From the NCBI GenBank assembly GCA_002405835.1, contig DHMO01000046.1:1-17278 (forward strand): a stretch of 17,278 nt of DNA, written 5' to 3'. The notes beneath the pieces are model-generated. The model had not been told where the DNA came from, ran no database searches, and saw only the letters and a program-made list of their open reading frames with translations. Source of the stretch: Lentisphaeria bacterium UBA4640. GTDB lineage: Bacteria; Verrucomicrobiota; Lentisphaeria; Victivallales; UBA1829. Numbering within the stretch: the first letter of the stretch is position 1; each line of letters begins with the position of its first letter. Position numbers and translations under genes: made by a program. Positions 1 through 7,426 of this stretch are shown piece after piece.

Positions 1-1
1 C

Positions 2-22
2 AACGCGCTGGTGGAAGAGTAA
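2..22 (+). CDS. 3' end of an unidentified upstream gene (partial)
   Basis: The first 22 bases can be read as the closing codons Asn-Ala-Leu-Val-Glu-Glu followed by TAA. The codons are GC-rich at third positions, like the housekeeping genes of this window. If real, this gene ends 12 bases before the start of the next gene, and its TAA overlaps that gene's ribosome binding site, so the two would be co-transcribed. Six codons are too few to name a product, and the stretch could instead be non-coding leader. Confidence 0.35.
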   Translation, partial: NALVEE

Positions 23-34
23 AGGAACATGATT

Positions 35-1603
35 ATGCAGAATTACAACCTCACATCCAGTGTTTTTTCATTCGAAGATCTCCGGAAAGGAAACTTCCTT
101 TACATAGACAAGACGGAATTCATCTGGAAACTTGTTCAGCCGTACCGTGCGATGTATTTTCTCTCCCGTCCTCGCCGTTTCGGGAAATCGCTTGCGCTTT
201 CCACGTTCAAAGCGGTGTTCGAAGGGAAAAAGGAGCTTTTCAAAGGACTTGCCATATACAGCAAGCCGTACAACTGGCAGAAATATCCGGTAATTCATCT
301 CGACATGGGCGGCAGGAAATGCAACACTGTTGCGGATCTGGAACTTTCGCTCCGCGAAGCGCTCGGGAATATCGCATCGGAACTCTGTCTTGCTGTCCGC
401 GGAGAAAATGCGCAAACTCAGTTTGAAAATCTGATTGTCGACGCCTCCAAAAACGCCCCTGCGGTCGTTCTGGTTGATGAATACGACAAACCGCTTCTCG
501 GAAATGTCACCTCGCCGGAGCGCAACGGTTTTCTCCAATATCTCAAAGGCTTCTATTCCGTTATAAAAAGCCGTTCGGATCTGATCCGTTTCGCCTTTGT
601 TACGGGGGTCTCAAAATTCTGCCACGTCTCGCTGTTTTCCGACCTGAACAGTCTGATGGACCTCACTCAGAATCCGCATTACGCAACGATGTTCGGCTAC
701 ACACAAACTGAACTTGAGCATTACTTTGACAGCCGCATCCGGGAAGTTTCAAAAAAACGGAGCATTGCAGTTTCCGAACTCTGTCAAAAGCTCAAGGAGT
801 GGTACGACGGCTTCTGTTTTTCCGGCGGAGCTGAAAGCGTCTACAACCCGGTCTCCATTGCAATGTTTTTTGAAAACGACGGCATTTTTGACAACTACTG
901 GTTCTCAACCGGAACGCCCGCCTTCCTGATGAAACTCGCGAAGGAAAAAGATTTCGATTTTGAAAAAGTCCTTGAAACCCCCGTCACAGGCGATGCGTTT
1001 TCCGCGTATGAAATCGACCGGATTGATCCGCTGGTCCTGCTTGTTCAAACCGGTTATCTGACAATAAAAAGCACTGCGGAAGACTTCGGAATGCGCCTGT
1101 ACCGCCTCGGGTTCCCTAATCAGGAAGTCGCCTCGTCATTCCGCAGTTATCTGCTCAACGCCTACACACCGTATACCACGGAACAGATTAATTCCTGCAT
1201 TCTGAATCTTGCCCGCGCCGTGCGCTCGGGCAAAGTCGATGAATTCATGGAAATCTGGAAAACATGGATGGCAAAAATTCCATACGATATTCAACTCCGT
1301 AGTGAAAGATATTATCAGACCATCTTTTACATGATGTTCACCTCGCTTCAAGGGATCATCAGTGAAGCGGAATGCCGTACAAACCGCGGACGCATTGACG
1401 CGGTCGTCGGCTGCGGGGACTGGCTTTATGTCATCGAATTCAAACTGGATAAAAATCCGGAAATTGCGCTGGAGCAAATCCGCGACAACGAATATTTTGT
1501 CCGTTTCCGTGACTGCGGAAAAAGAATCGTGCTCATCGGAGCCAATGTCGATTTTGAAAACCGCCAGCTCTCCGGCTGGGTGCATGAAGAGCTGAACGCC
1601 TGA
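35..1603 (+). CDS. AAA-ATPase-like protein with C-terminal PD-(D/E)XK nuclease-like domain
   Basis: The protein joins an N-terminal ATPase of the AAA-ATPase-like family (PF09820 type) to a C-terminal PD-(D/E)XK domain (PF08011 type). Counted from the upstream ATG at 29, a P-loop variant RPRRFGKS lies at residues 47-54 and a Walker B-like VVLVDEYD at 146-153. The nuclease-like core has D457 in GRID and E470-x-K472 in IEFK. I chose the ATG at 35 (522 aa) because AAAGGA at 21-26 then sits 8 bases upstream; for the ATG at 29 it would be only 2 bases away. Such genes are often multicopy in gut anaerobes, and their function is not established; defence or mobile-element roles are only guesses. It uses TCA serine codons at least five times (for example 68-70, 611-613, 749-751), unlike the core genes here, which suggests a separate history. 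It converges on the DUF4186 gene with two bases between stops and no visible terminator. Confidence 0.88.
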   Translation: MQNYNLTSSVFSFEDLRKGNFLYIDKTEFIWKLVQPYRAMYFLSRPRRFGKSLALSTFKAVFEGKKELFKGLAIYSKPYNWQKYPVIHLDMGGRKCNTVADLELSLREALGNIASELCLAVRGENAQTQFENLIVDASKNAPAVVLVDEYDKPLLGNVTSPERNGFLQYLKGFYSVIKSRSDLIRFAFVTGVSKFCHVSLFSDLNSLMDLTQNPHYATMFGYTQTELEHYFDSRIREVSKKRSIAVSELCQKLKEWYDGFCFSGGAESVYNPVSIAMFFENDGIFDNYWFSTGTPAFLMKLAKEKDFDFEKVLETPVTGDAFSAYEIDRIDPLVLLVQTGYLTIKSTAEDFGMRLYRLGFPNQEVASSFRSYLLNAYTPYTTEQINSCILNLARAVRSGKVDEFMEIWKTWMAKIPYDIQLRSERYYQTIFYMMFTSLQGIISEAECRTNRGRIDAVVGCGDWLYVIEFKLDKNPEIALEQIRDNEYFVRFRDCGKRIVLIGANVDFENRQLSGWVHEELNA

Positions 1604-1605
1604 CT

Positions 1606-2001
1606 TCAGAACAAATCGGGGGTGTGGGGAAGCGAGGAGACGCCGGCGGAATGGTCGCGGATCCAGAACATCAGAATCTCCGTAATCCGCTGAATCTCCG
1701 GCTCCGAAAGAGGACGTCCAGGAGGAATGCCGTGCCATTTGAAAAGACAGCCGCGACAGCAGCAGCCGGTCGCGTGCTGGGCAGGAAAACAGGGATGACC
1801 GCGCATCGGAGTCTGGCGTCCGTCGTTCGGAGGCTCCGCCGGCGCTAAGCGGGTCCGGATGAACATCCCGCACTGCGCCGCGACTGTGTCAAAACCGCGC
1901 TCGGCAAGGTACTGCAGGTCGCGCGGAGAAAGACGGAAGCGCGAACGGAATTTCGACTGCGCCAGACGCGCTTTCAGAATCCGCCACTCATCCTCCGTCA
2001 T
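1606..2001 (-). CDS. DUF4186 family protein, cysteine/histidine-rich
   Basis: This 131-residue protein matches the DUF4186 family (PF13811) as I remember it: an N-terminal segment SKFRSRFRLSPRDLQYLAERG, a central RGHP, then QHAT and a cysteine cluster CCCRGC, followed by KWHGIP. The cysteines are C80, C81, C82 and C85, flanked by H69, H76 and H90, which could form a metal site; that is inference. No membrane segment or signal peptide is apparent. The function of the family is unknown. The ATG overlaps the TGA stop of the MATE gene by four bases (ATGA, 1998-2001), a strong sign of translational coupling, so the protein is probably made with the exporter. No separate promoter is visible. Confidence 0.87.
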   Translation of the reverse strand: MTEDEWRILKARLAQSKFRSRFRLSPRDLQYLAERGFDTVAAQCGMFIRTRLAPAEPPNDGRQTPMRGHPCFPAQHATGCCCRGCLFKWHGIPPGRPLSEPEIQRITEILMFWIRDHSAGVSSLPHTPDLF

Positions 2002-3353
2002 ACATCCGCCCGCGTCAGTTTCTTAATCCATGTGTTCGTGCGGACCTTGATGAACGCCGGCACGCATTTGAACACCTGGTCGCTGTTCAGCGCAATCATC
2101 ACGGCAAACGGGCTCCAGCCGAAGACAAACGCGCCAAGAGCCGAAACCGGCAGCACAATTCCCCAGATGCTGATGATGTCAAGAAACATGATGTAGCGCG
2201 TATCGCCTCCGCCGCTGATGATGCCGCTGTTCGTCGGCATCTGATACGACGTTCCGATTCCCGTAATGCTCAGAATCAGCAGAAAATCATAACTCAGCTT
2301 CAGTGTTTCCGGAGAAAGATTGTAAAGACTCAGGAACGGTCCGCGGAGCGTGTAAAGTATCGCGCCGCAGATCACCCCGAGGACAATGAAAATCACCTGG
2401 AGGGTCTGCGCGTAATCCTTGACAACGTCAAGACGTCCCTGTCCGATCGCTTTGCCGATCATGATGGAGGCGGCGGAGCAGGAACCGATCATCGCGACTT
2501 TCAAAGTCAGATAAAGCGCGCTCGCGGCGCTGTTGGCGGCAATCGCGATGGAGTCAAGATGCCCGAGAATCATCGTCTGTGCAGCGGTGGAGAGTCCCCA
2601 GAGCACCGAAACGATAATCAGCGGCATGGAAACGCGGACAAAGTCGCGCAGCAGAACACGGTCGATATGGAAGTATGCAAGGAAGTTGAGCTTCAGCACG
2701 CAGCCTTTCTTCCAAAGGAAGAAAAGCACGGTCAGAAGTTCCAGGATGCGCGCGGTCAGCGTTCCGATTCCCGCACCGTGAATTCCAAGTTCGGGAAAAC
2801 CGAAACGTCCGAAAATCAGGACAAAATTGATTCCGAAGTTTGCAATCAGACCGACAATCGCCACATAAAGCGAAATGCGGACAATCTCGACCGCACGCAA
2901 AGTTTCGGTCAGAATCACACTGACCACAAAGAACAGGTAGGACCAGCGGATCGTCTCAAGGTACTTCATGCCCTCCGCGATAATCGCTTCATCGTAAGTG
3001 AAGAGCTGCATCAGCGGACGCGGGAAGTGCCAGGTTGCAAGGAAAAGGATGATACCGGAAGCAACACCGAACCACATGGCGATCGACGAGAGACGGCGGA
3101 TCGGTTCCGGACGGTTCTGCCCCCAGTACTGCGTGCCGAGAATTACAAGTCCGTTTCCGATGCCCATGATCGCCTGCTGAAGCACGAACTGCAGATGGTT
3201 GACGGCGGTTGCGCCGGCGAGAGCGGCTTCGCTGTAGGAACCGAGCATGACGTTGTCGGTCAAATTGACGGCGAAGCGGATGATGTTCTGGAAAACCAGA
3301 ATGAGGAAGAACCCGAAGAAGGTGCGGTAGAACGACTTGTCGCGGATAATCAT
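1998..3353 (-). CDS. MATE family multidrug/toxin efflux transporter
   Basis: A 451-residue inner-membrane protein with about twelve hydrophobic helices in two related halves, typical in length for MATE exporters. Recognisable family segments are the early LTDNVMLGSYSEAALAGA, GTQYWGQ near residue 75, and a second-half GKAIGQGRLD. Family members expel cationic drugs, metabolites or toxins using Na+ or H+ gradients; the substrate here cannot be read from sequence. The start at 3353 lacks a clear Shine-Dalgarno sequence (the bases just upstream are pyrimidine-rich), but it gives the usual short N-terminus before the first helix. The gene lies 24 bases after the T-run of the ilvC terminator without an obvious promoter of its own, so expression may depend on read-through. 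Its stop codon overlaps the start of the DUF4186 gene. Confidence 0.93.
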   Translation of the reverse strand: MIIRDKSFYRTFFGFFLILVFQNIIRFAVNLTDNVMLGSYSEAALAGATAVNHLQFVLQQAIMGIGNGLVILGTQYWGQNRPEPIRRLSSIAMWFGVASGIILFLATWHFPRPLMQLFTYDEAIIAEGMKYLETIRWSYLFFVVSVILTETLRAVEIVRISLYVAIVGLIANFGINFVLIFGRFGFPELGIHGAGIGTLTARILELLTVLFFLWKKGCVLKLNFLAYFHIDRVLLRDFVRVSMPLIIVSVLWGLSTAAQTMILGHLDSIAIAANSAASALYLTLKVAMIGSCSAASIMIGKAIGQGRLDVVKDYAQTLQVIFIVLGVICGAILYTLRGPFLSLYNLSPETLKLSYDFLLILSITGIGTSYQMPTNSGIISGGGDTRYIMFLDIISIWGIVLPVSALGAFVFGWSPFAVMIALNSDQVFKCVPAFIKVRTNTWIKKLTRADV

Positions 3354-3377
3354 GGAAAAGAGATGGGGTAAACAGTG

Positions 3378-3410
3378 AAAAAGACCGGCGCATTGCTGTG
3401 CCGGTCTTTC
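3378..3410 (-). terminator. Intrinsic terminator of ilvC
   Basis: The bases 3380-3392 pair with 3397-3409 (13 pairs including one G-U) around a TTGC loop. Read on the minus strand, the stem is followed by a run of five T. It lies 22 bases past the ilvC stop and just before the MATE gene. Confidence 0.88.
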
Positions 3411-3431
3411 AGGAATGAATGCGGAAGCCGA

Positions 3432-4424
3432 TTATTTGGCTTTGCGTTCAAAGAGAGCGCGGATCTTGGCTCCGGTGGTCTCAGCGATGTGCTTGCCGAG
3501 CTCTTCGCGTTTTGCCTTGAGGAGTTCGCCTTTGCCTTCGCGGATCATCTTGAGGAATTCTTTTGCGAATTCGCCGGATTCGATGCGCTTGAGGGATTCT
3601 TTCATGCGCTCTTTGACATCCGGGGTGATGATTCTGGGACCGTTGAAGTATTCACCGAACTCAGCGGTATTGGAGATGACTTTGTTCATCTTCTGGATGC
3701 CGCCCTCGTAGATGAGGTCGACGATGAGCTTGAGTTCGTGGATGCACTCGAAGTAAGCCATTTCCGGGGGATATCCGGCTTCGACGAGGGTCTCGAAACC
3801 ATACTTCATCAGGTCAACGCATCCGCCGCAGAGAACGTTCTGTTCGCCGAAGAGGTCTTCATAGGTTTCCTGTTCGAAGGTGCATTCGAGAACGCCTGCG
3901 CGGGTGAAGCCCATGGCTTTTGCCATTGCGAGAGCGGTCTTGAGAGCATTGCCGGAAGCGTTCTGCTTGACAGCGACAAGTCCGGGGACGCCGAAGCCTG
4001 CGAGGAACGCCTTGCGCTCTTCGGTTGCGGGGCTCTTCGGAGCGACCATGATTACATCGACGCCAGCCGGGGGAACGATCTCGCCGAACACGACGTTGAA
4101 GCCGTGGGAGCAGCTGAGGGTCTTGCCCGGTTTCATGTGCTGGGCGATGAATTCCTTGTAGACCGGACCGTGGTATTCATCGGGGAGAAGGATGTGGATG
4201 ATGTCGGCCTGTTCAGCAGCCTTGTCGAAGGGCAGAACCTGGAAACCGTCGTTGGCCGCGCGGTCAGCGGACGGACCGGGTCTGGAACCGATAATGACAT
4301 TGACACCGGAATCTCTCATGCAGTTTGCCTGGGCGGAACCCTGGCTTCCGTAGCCGATCACGGCAACGGTCTTACCGTTCAGAACCGATGCATCCGCATC
4401 ACTGTCGTGCAGAATTTTAACCAT
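3432..4424 (-). CDS. ilvC: Ketol-acid reductoisomerase (class I, NADP-dependent type)
   Basis: This enzyme converts acetolactate or acetohydroxybutyrate to the dihydroxy acid in valine, leucine and isoleucine synthesis. At 330 residues it is a class I (short) enzyme. The Rossmann motif GYGSQG lies at 24-29, a cofactor-specificity loop with R48 and S52 suggests NADPH, and SHGFN holds H107. The metal and substrate residues fall at the canonical class I positions: D190 and E194 in DLFGE, E226 and E230 in ECIHE, and S251 in ISNTAEFGEY. The 129-136 segment reads PKSPATEE where class I enzymes usually have PKGPGHxV, resembling the class II form. AAGGAG lies 10 bases before the ATG. The gene has its own promoter and terminator, so it is probably monocistronic; no ilvB, ilvN or leader peptide is in the window. 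Confidence 0.98.
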   Translation of the reverse strand: MVKILHDSDADASVLNGKTVAVIGYGSQGSAQANCMRDSGVNVIIGSRPGPSADRAANDGFQVLPFDKAAEQADIIHILLPDEYHGPVYKEFIAQHMKPGKTLSCSHGFNVVFGEIVPPAGVDVIMVAPKSPATEERKAFLAGFGVPGLVAVKQNASGNALKTALAMAKAMGFTRAGVLECTFEQETYEDLFGEQNVLCGGCVDLMKYGFETLVEAGYPPEMAYFECIHELKLIVDLIYEGGIQKMNKVISNTAEFGEYFNGPRIITPDVKERMKESLKRIESGEFAKEFLKMIREGKGELLKAKREELGKHIAETTGAKIRALFERKAK

Positions 4425-4467
4425 TTTACCATTTCTCCTTATTATGAGTGGTTTTTTTGTCCCTTTA

Positions 4468-4495
4468 AAAGTAGCATTCTATTTGATTTTTTCAA
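4468..4495 (-). promoter_or_regulatory. Predicted ilvC promoter inside the 3' end of the DUF302 gene
   Basis: On the minus strand, TTGAAA (4490-4495) and TACTTT (4468-4473) are 16 bases apart, with an upstream TGC giving an extended -10. The -35 box lies in the final codons of the DUF302 gene. Predicted leader is about 35 bases. Confidence 0.6.
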
Positions 4496-5009
4496 CCTGT
4501 CCAGTCGAAAAATCATCCGCATTCTGCAATTTTTTTGCGATTTTCCGGAGAATCTCGCGCTGATCCGGTTCAATGCGGCGGGGGAACACGAATGCAGGTG
4601 TTCCCCCCAGAAGACGCCCCAGCAGCGGCATGTTCAGCTTCGACGCATACACCATGCCGTCACTTCCGCGCCAGAATGCGATCCCGCAGGGCAGAATCGC
4701 GGCGATCCGCCGTTCCGTCTCGTTTTCCAGCAGCTCCCGCGCATAATCGGGATTGCAGAAACGGAACGACTGAAGCGGAAGCCCGTCCGGAGTGCGCGGA
4801 AGATTGCAGCCTGCAGAAGTCGCACTCCAGCCGTCAACGGATTTCGCCGCGCCGGGGACTCCTGCCGCAAGAGCTTCAAAACTGCCGTGTCCAAGCGGAA
4901 TTTCCTGAATCAGGTTTGCGCGCAAGTAGAGAATCCCGGCAAGCAGAGTCACCGCAACGCCCAGCAGTACGCCGAGCGCAAGACAGAGCAGTTCCTTCCG
5001 TTTGAACAT
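4479..5009 (-). CDS. Membrane-anchored DUF302-like protein
   Basis: A 176-residue protein with one hydrophobic segment at about residues 6-29 preceded by lysines and arginine (MFKRKE), so it is likely anchored in the inner membrane with its soluble part outside the cytoplasm. The soluble part resembles the DUF302 domain (PF03625): FCNPDYA at 84-90, an ILPCGI stretch with C108, then a short strand region ending near 128. DUF302 has no firmly known role. The start codon lies 13 bases after the purQ stop without a good Shine-Dalgarno, so translation probably depends on ribosomes leaving purQ and the two form an operon. A link to purine synthesis is not supported by anything beyond adjacency. The family call is from memory of the domain pattern and is less sure than that of the neighbours. 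Confidence 0.75.
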   Translation of the reverse strand: MFKRKELLCLALGVLLGVAVTLLAGILYLRANLIQEIPLGHGSFEALAAGVPGAAKSVDGWSATSAGCNLPRTPDGLPLQSFRFCNPDYARELLENETERRIAAILPCGIAFWRGSDGMVYASKLNMPLLGRLLGGTPAFVFPRRIEPDQREILRKIAKKLQNADDFSTGQVEKIK

Positions 5010-5022
5010 TAGACATGCAATC

Positions 5023-5826
5023 TCAGAGATTGTTCTTTACGTAATCGACGGCGTTGGTGAAAATCACTCTTCCCTCGCCCCACTGCGGCAGACGGCCTTC
5101 GAGCTTCTGAGTCTGCCAGTCCGGAGCGTTGAACGGAGAGAGAAACGCCTCGGGATGCGGCATAAGACCGAAGACGCGTCCGGTGGTGTCGCAGATTCCC
5201 GCGATGTCATTGATCGAACCGTTCGGGTTCTCCGGGAATCCGGCGGGCTTGTTGCCGGCGGCGTCGGTGTAACGGAGAGCGACGAGGTTGTTCTTCTCAA
5301 TCTTGTCGATAAACTCGGGCGATGCGACAAACTTGCCTTCCCCGTGGCGGATCGGCATACGGATGAGATCGATTCCTTTGGTGAAAACGCATTTGCAGGC
5401 GGGATTGGCCTTCATGGTAACCCAGTCGTCACGGAAGACGCCGGAATCGTTGTGAGCGAGAGCCGCCTGCTGAGTGAAGCGCTGTCCGTCGAGAGCGGGG
5501 ACGAGACCGAGACGGGTCAGCGTCTGGAAGCCGTTGCAGATACCGATCACGAGTTTGCCGGATTCGATAAACTTGTTGAGATCGTCTTTGAGTTTGAATT
5601 TGATTTTGTTGGCAAAAACCGTTCCGGAGCCGAGGTGGTCGCCGAAGGAGAAACCGCCGATGAATGCGAGGATCTGGTACGGCTCCATGGTCGCCTTGCC
5701 GGAGAGAAGGTCGTTGATATGAATGAGTGTGGCGCTTGCGCCGGAAGAGGTGAATGCGGCTGCGGTTTCCTTCTCGCAGTTGAGTCCGACTCCGGTGATG
5801 ACCAGTGCTTTGACGTCGTTTGCCAT
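5023..5826 (-). CDS. purQ: Phosphoribosylformylglycinamidine synthase, glutaminase subunit PurQ
   Basis: PurQ supplies ammonia from glutamine to PurL for the fourth step of purine synthesis. The class I glutamine amidotransferase triad is visible: C97 in GICNGFQ, and H224 and E226 in MPHPE. GGFSFGDHLGSG at 57-68 and IRHGEGKF at 159-166 are typical. At 267 residues it is longer than the roughly 225-residue PurQ of Bacillus type; the extra length and the NPNGS segment near 200-204 recall the glutaminase domain of the large fused PurL. AAGGAG lies 10 bases before the ATG and a good promoter lies upstream. The DUF302 gene follows 13 bases after the stop. purL and purS are not in the window, so purQ is separated from its partner genes here. 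Confidence 0.96.
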   Translation of the reverse strand: MANDVKALVITGVGLNCEKETAAAFTSSGASATLIHINDLLSGKATMEPYQILAFIGGFSFGDHLGSGTVFANKIKFKLKDDLNKFIESGKLVIGICNGFQTLTRLGLVPALDGQRFTQQAALAHNDSGVFRDDWVTMKANPACKCVFTKGIDLIRMPIRHGEGKFVASPEFIDKIEKNNLVALRYTDAAGNKPAGFPENPNGSINDIAGICDTTGRVFGLMPHPEAFLSPFNAPDWQTQKLEGRLPQWGEGRVIFTNAVDYVKNNL

Positions 5827-5855
5827 AATGATTCTGCTCCTTGAATTGGTTCTAT

Positions 5856-5884
5856 AAAATACCCTGTTTCTGCGGGAAAATCAA
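5856..5884 (-). promoter_or_regulatory. Predicted purQ promoter
   Basis: On the minus strand, TTGATT (5879-5884) and TATTTT (5856-5861) are separated by 17 bases, about 30 bases before the purQ start. It would drive purQ and the DUF302 gene. Confidence 0.65.
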
Positions 5885-5919
5885 ACCGGAATCCGAAATT
5901 TCCGGAAGATTCTCCCGCA
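5871..5919. other. Imperfect stem-loop between tyrS and purQ
   Basis: TGCGGGA (5871-5877) pairs with TCCCGCA (5913-5919), with inner pairing of AATC (5879-5882) to GATT (5908-5911) and CCGGA (5886-5890) to TCCGG (5901-5905). It overlaps the purQ -35 box. No T-run follows on the minus strand, so it is not a standard terminator of tyrS. Confidence 0.5.
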
Positions 5920-5930
5920 CGGAACAGAAT

Positions 5931-7199
5931 TTATTCGACGACGATGCGCTTGATGTTCTTCTTGCCCGCCTTGAGAATGGCGGAACCGTCGGTGAAGTCG
6001 GCCGCGGTGACCGTGTAGTCGACCTTGTCGATGCGTTTTTCACCGAGATATGCGCCGCCGCCCTGCACGAGCCGACGGGCGTCGCCGTTGGATTTGCAAA
6101 GACCGGAATCCGCAAGGAGCTTCACGATCCAGACGCCTTCGGCGGGAAGCTGCAGCCTGTACGTCGGCAGATCGTTGAGCGCCGCGGCGGAATCGGCTTT
6201 CACTTCCCTGATGCGGCTGGAAGTCGGAATCGCGGCGTCCCTGTCGGCGAAACCGAACTTGGTGCAGGCGGCAAGATACGCCTTCGCGGCCTCTTCATGT
6301 CCGTGAGCAAGCGACGTTGCCTCAAACGCGAGAATTTCTTTTGCGCGGTTGATCGAAGCGGCGCAGAGCGAAGCGATTTCATCGAGCGGAAGCGCGGTGA
6401 AGTAGCACATGAGCTTCTTGACGTCGTTGTCGTCGACATTGCGCCAGAACTGATAGTAATCGAAGACGGGCGTTTTGTTCTTGTCGAGCCAGACAGCGCC
6501 GCCGACGGATTTTCCGAACTTTTTGCCCTGGCTGTTGAGAAGCAGCGGCATGGTGAAGCCGTGGACTTCCTTCTGGGAGAGTCTGCGGACAAGGTCGATA
6601 CCGGCGGCGATGTTGCCCCACTGGTCCTGTCCGCCGCACTCAAGCGTGCAGCCGTAGTCGCGGTTGAGGATATAATAATCGTAAGACTGGAGGAGCATAT
6701 AGCTGAACTCCATGAACGTGATGCCCGTTTCCATGCGGAGTTTGACGGATTCGGCGGTCAGCATTTTGTTGACGCTGAATTTGGAGCCGATGTCACGCAG
6801 AAAGTCGAGATATTTCATCTCGCCGAGCCAGTCGATGTTGTTCGCCATGATGACGTTGTCATAGGGGAGGAAGCGGCGCAGCTGTTTGCCGATCGCTTCA
6901 CAGTTCTGAGCGACTTTCTCTTTTGTGAGGATCGGGCGCGCTTCCTGTTTTCCGGAGGGGTCGCCGACAAGTCCGGTCGCGCCTCCGACGAGAGCGATCG
7001 GGTGGTGACCGGCCTTCTGAAGCCAGCGCATGCACATCACGGGAAGAAGATGACCTACATGAAGGCTGTCGCCGGTCGGGTCGAAGCCTACGTAATAGGT
7101 AACGGGTCCGTCGGCTAAAACTTTTTCAAGTGCCTTCTCGTCGGTCGACTGGTAGACGAATCCGCGAGCCTTCAGATCTTCCCATACGTTCGTTGTCAT
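5931..7199 (-). CDS. tyrS: Tyrosyl-tRNA synthetase
   Basis: This class I aminoacyl-tRNA synthetase charges tRNA-Tyr. The HIGH signature appears as HVGH at 47-50 and the KMSKS-loop equivalent as KFGKS at 227-231. The tyrosine pocket is recognisable in YVGFDPTGDSLHVGH (36-50), the Y167/Q171/D174 stretch YMLLQSYD, and GGQDQWGN at 189-196. An S4 RNA-binding domain fills the C-terminus from about residue 350 (LCKSNGDARRLVQGGG). The length of 422 residues is typical of TyrRS of the TyrS type. AAGGTG precedes the ATG by a few bases and a promoter lies about 35 bases upstream. There is no T-box leader in the short untranslated region. It is transcribed divergently from lysS, the other synthetase. Confidence 0.98.
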   Translation of the reverse strand: MTTNVWEDLKARGFVYQSTDEKALEKVLADGPVTYYVGFDPTGDSLHVGHLLPVMCMRWLQKAGHHPIALVGGATGLVGDPSGKQEARPILTKEKVAQNCEAIGKQLRRFLPYDNVIMANNIDWLGEMKYLDFLRDIGSKFSVNKMLTAESVKLRMETGITFMEFSYMLLQSYDYYILNRDYGCTLECGGQDQWGNIAAGIDLVRRLSQKEVHGFTMPLLLNSQGKKFGKSVGGAVWLDKNKTPVFDYYQFWRNVDDNDVKKLMCYFTALPLDEIASLCAASINRAKEILAFEATSLAHGHEEAAKAYLAACTKFGFADRDAAIPTSSRIREVKADSAAALNDLPTYRLQLPAEGVWIVKLLADSGLCKSNGDARRLVQGGGAYLGEKRIDKVDYTVTAADFTDGSAILKAGKKNIKRIVVE

Positions 7200-7234
7200 T
7201 TTTTCACCTTGTTGTTAAGTGTGGTTGAATTTGT

Positions 7235-7263
7235 AATATACACCCGTTTCCCGTCAATGGCAA
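7235..7263 (-). promoter_or_regulatory. Predicted tyrS promoter
   Basis: On the minus strand, TTGCCA (7258-7263) and TATATT (7235-7240) are separated by 17 bases. The predicted leader is about 30 bases and carries AAGGTG before the tyrS start. Confidence 0.62.
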
Positions 7264-7282
7264 ATCTTTTTTGCAAAAAGAT
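7264..7282. repeat. Inverted repeat abutting the tyrS -35 box
   Basis: ATCTTTTT (7264-7271) and AAAAAGAT (7275-7282) form a perfect 8-base inverted repeat around TGC. It touches the -35 box of the tyrS promoter on its upstream side. It may be an operator, an A/T-rich promoter-boosting element, or chance in an A/T-rich spacer. Confidence 0.45.
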
Positions 7283-7397
7283 GCGAACAGAACTCCAGTG
7301 TTCATAAAAATCCATGAAATCGGCTGTAAAAACAAAGCGGACACATGCGCAGGACGGAGCTTTCCGGAGTCTGCGGATAAAAAATTTGAAAACGGGA

Positions 7398-7426
7398 TTG
7401 AAAAAAACGCAGAACCGTGATATTTT
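7398..7426 (+). promoter_or_regulatory. Predicted lysS promoter
   Basis: TTGAAA (7398-7403) and TATTTT (7421-7426) are separated by 17 bases. Transcription would start near 7433, leaving a leader of about 30 bases with AGGAG at 7447-7451. Confidence 0.68.

Noticed and set aside
1..2001. A defence island made of the AAA/nuclease and DUF4186 genes
   Set aside because: The two genes converge rather than form an operon, DUF4186 is tied to the MATE exporter, and no other defence genes are nearby.
7200..7320. T-box riboswitch or leader peptide for tyrS
   Set aside because: No T-box consensus, terminator/antiterminator pair or tyrosine-rich leader reading frame is visible, and the predicted leader is only about 30 bases.
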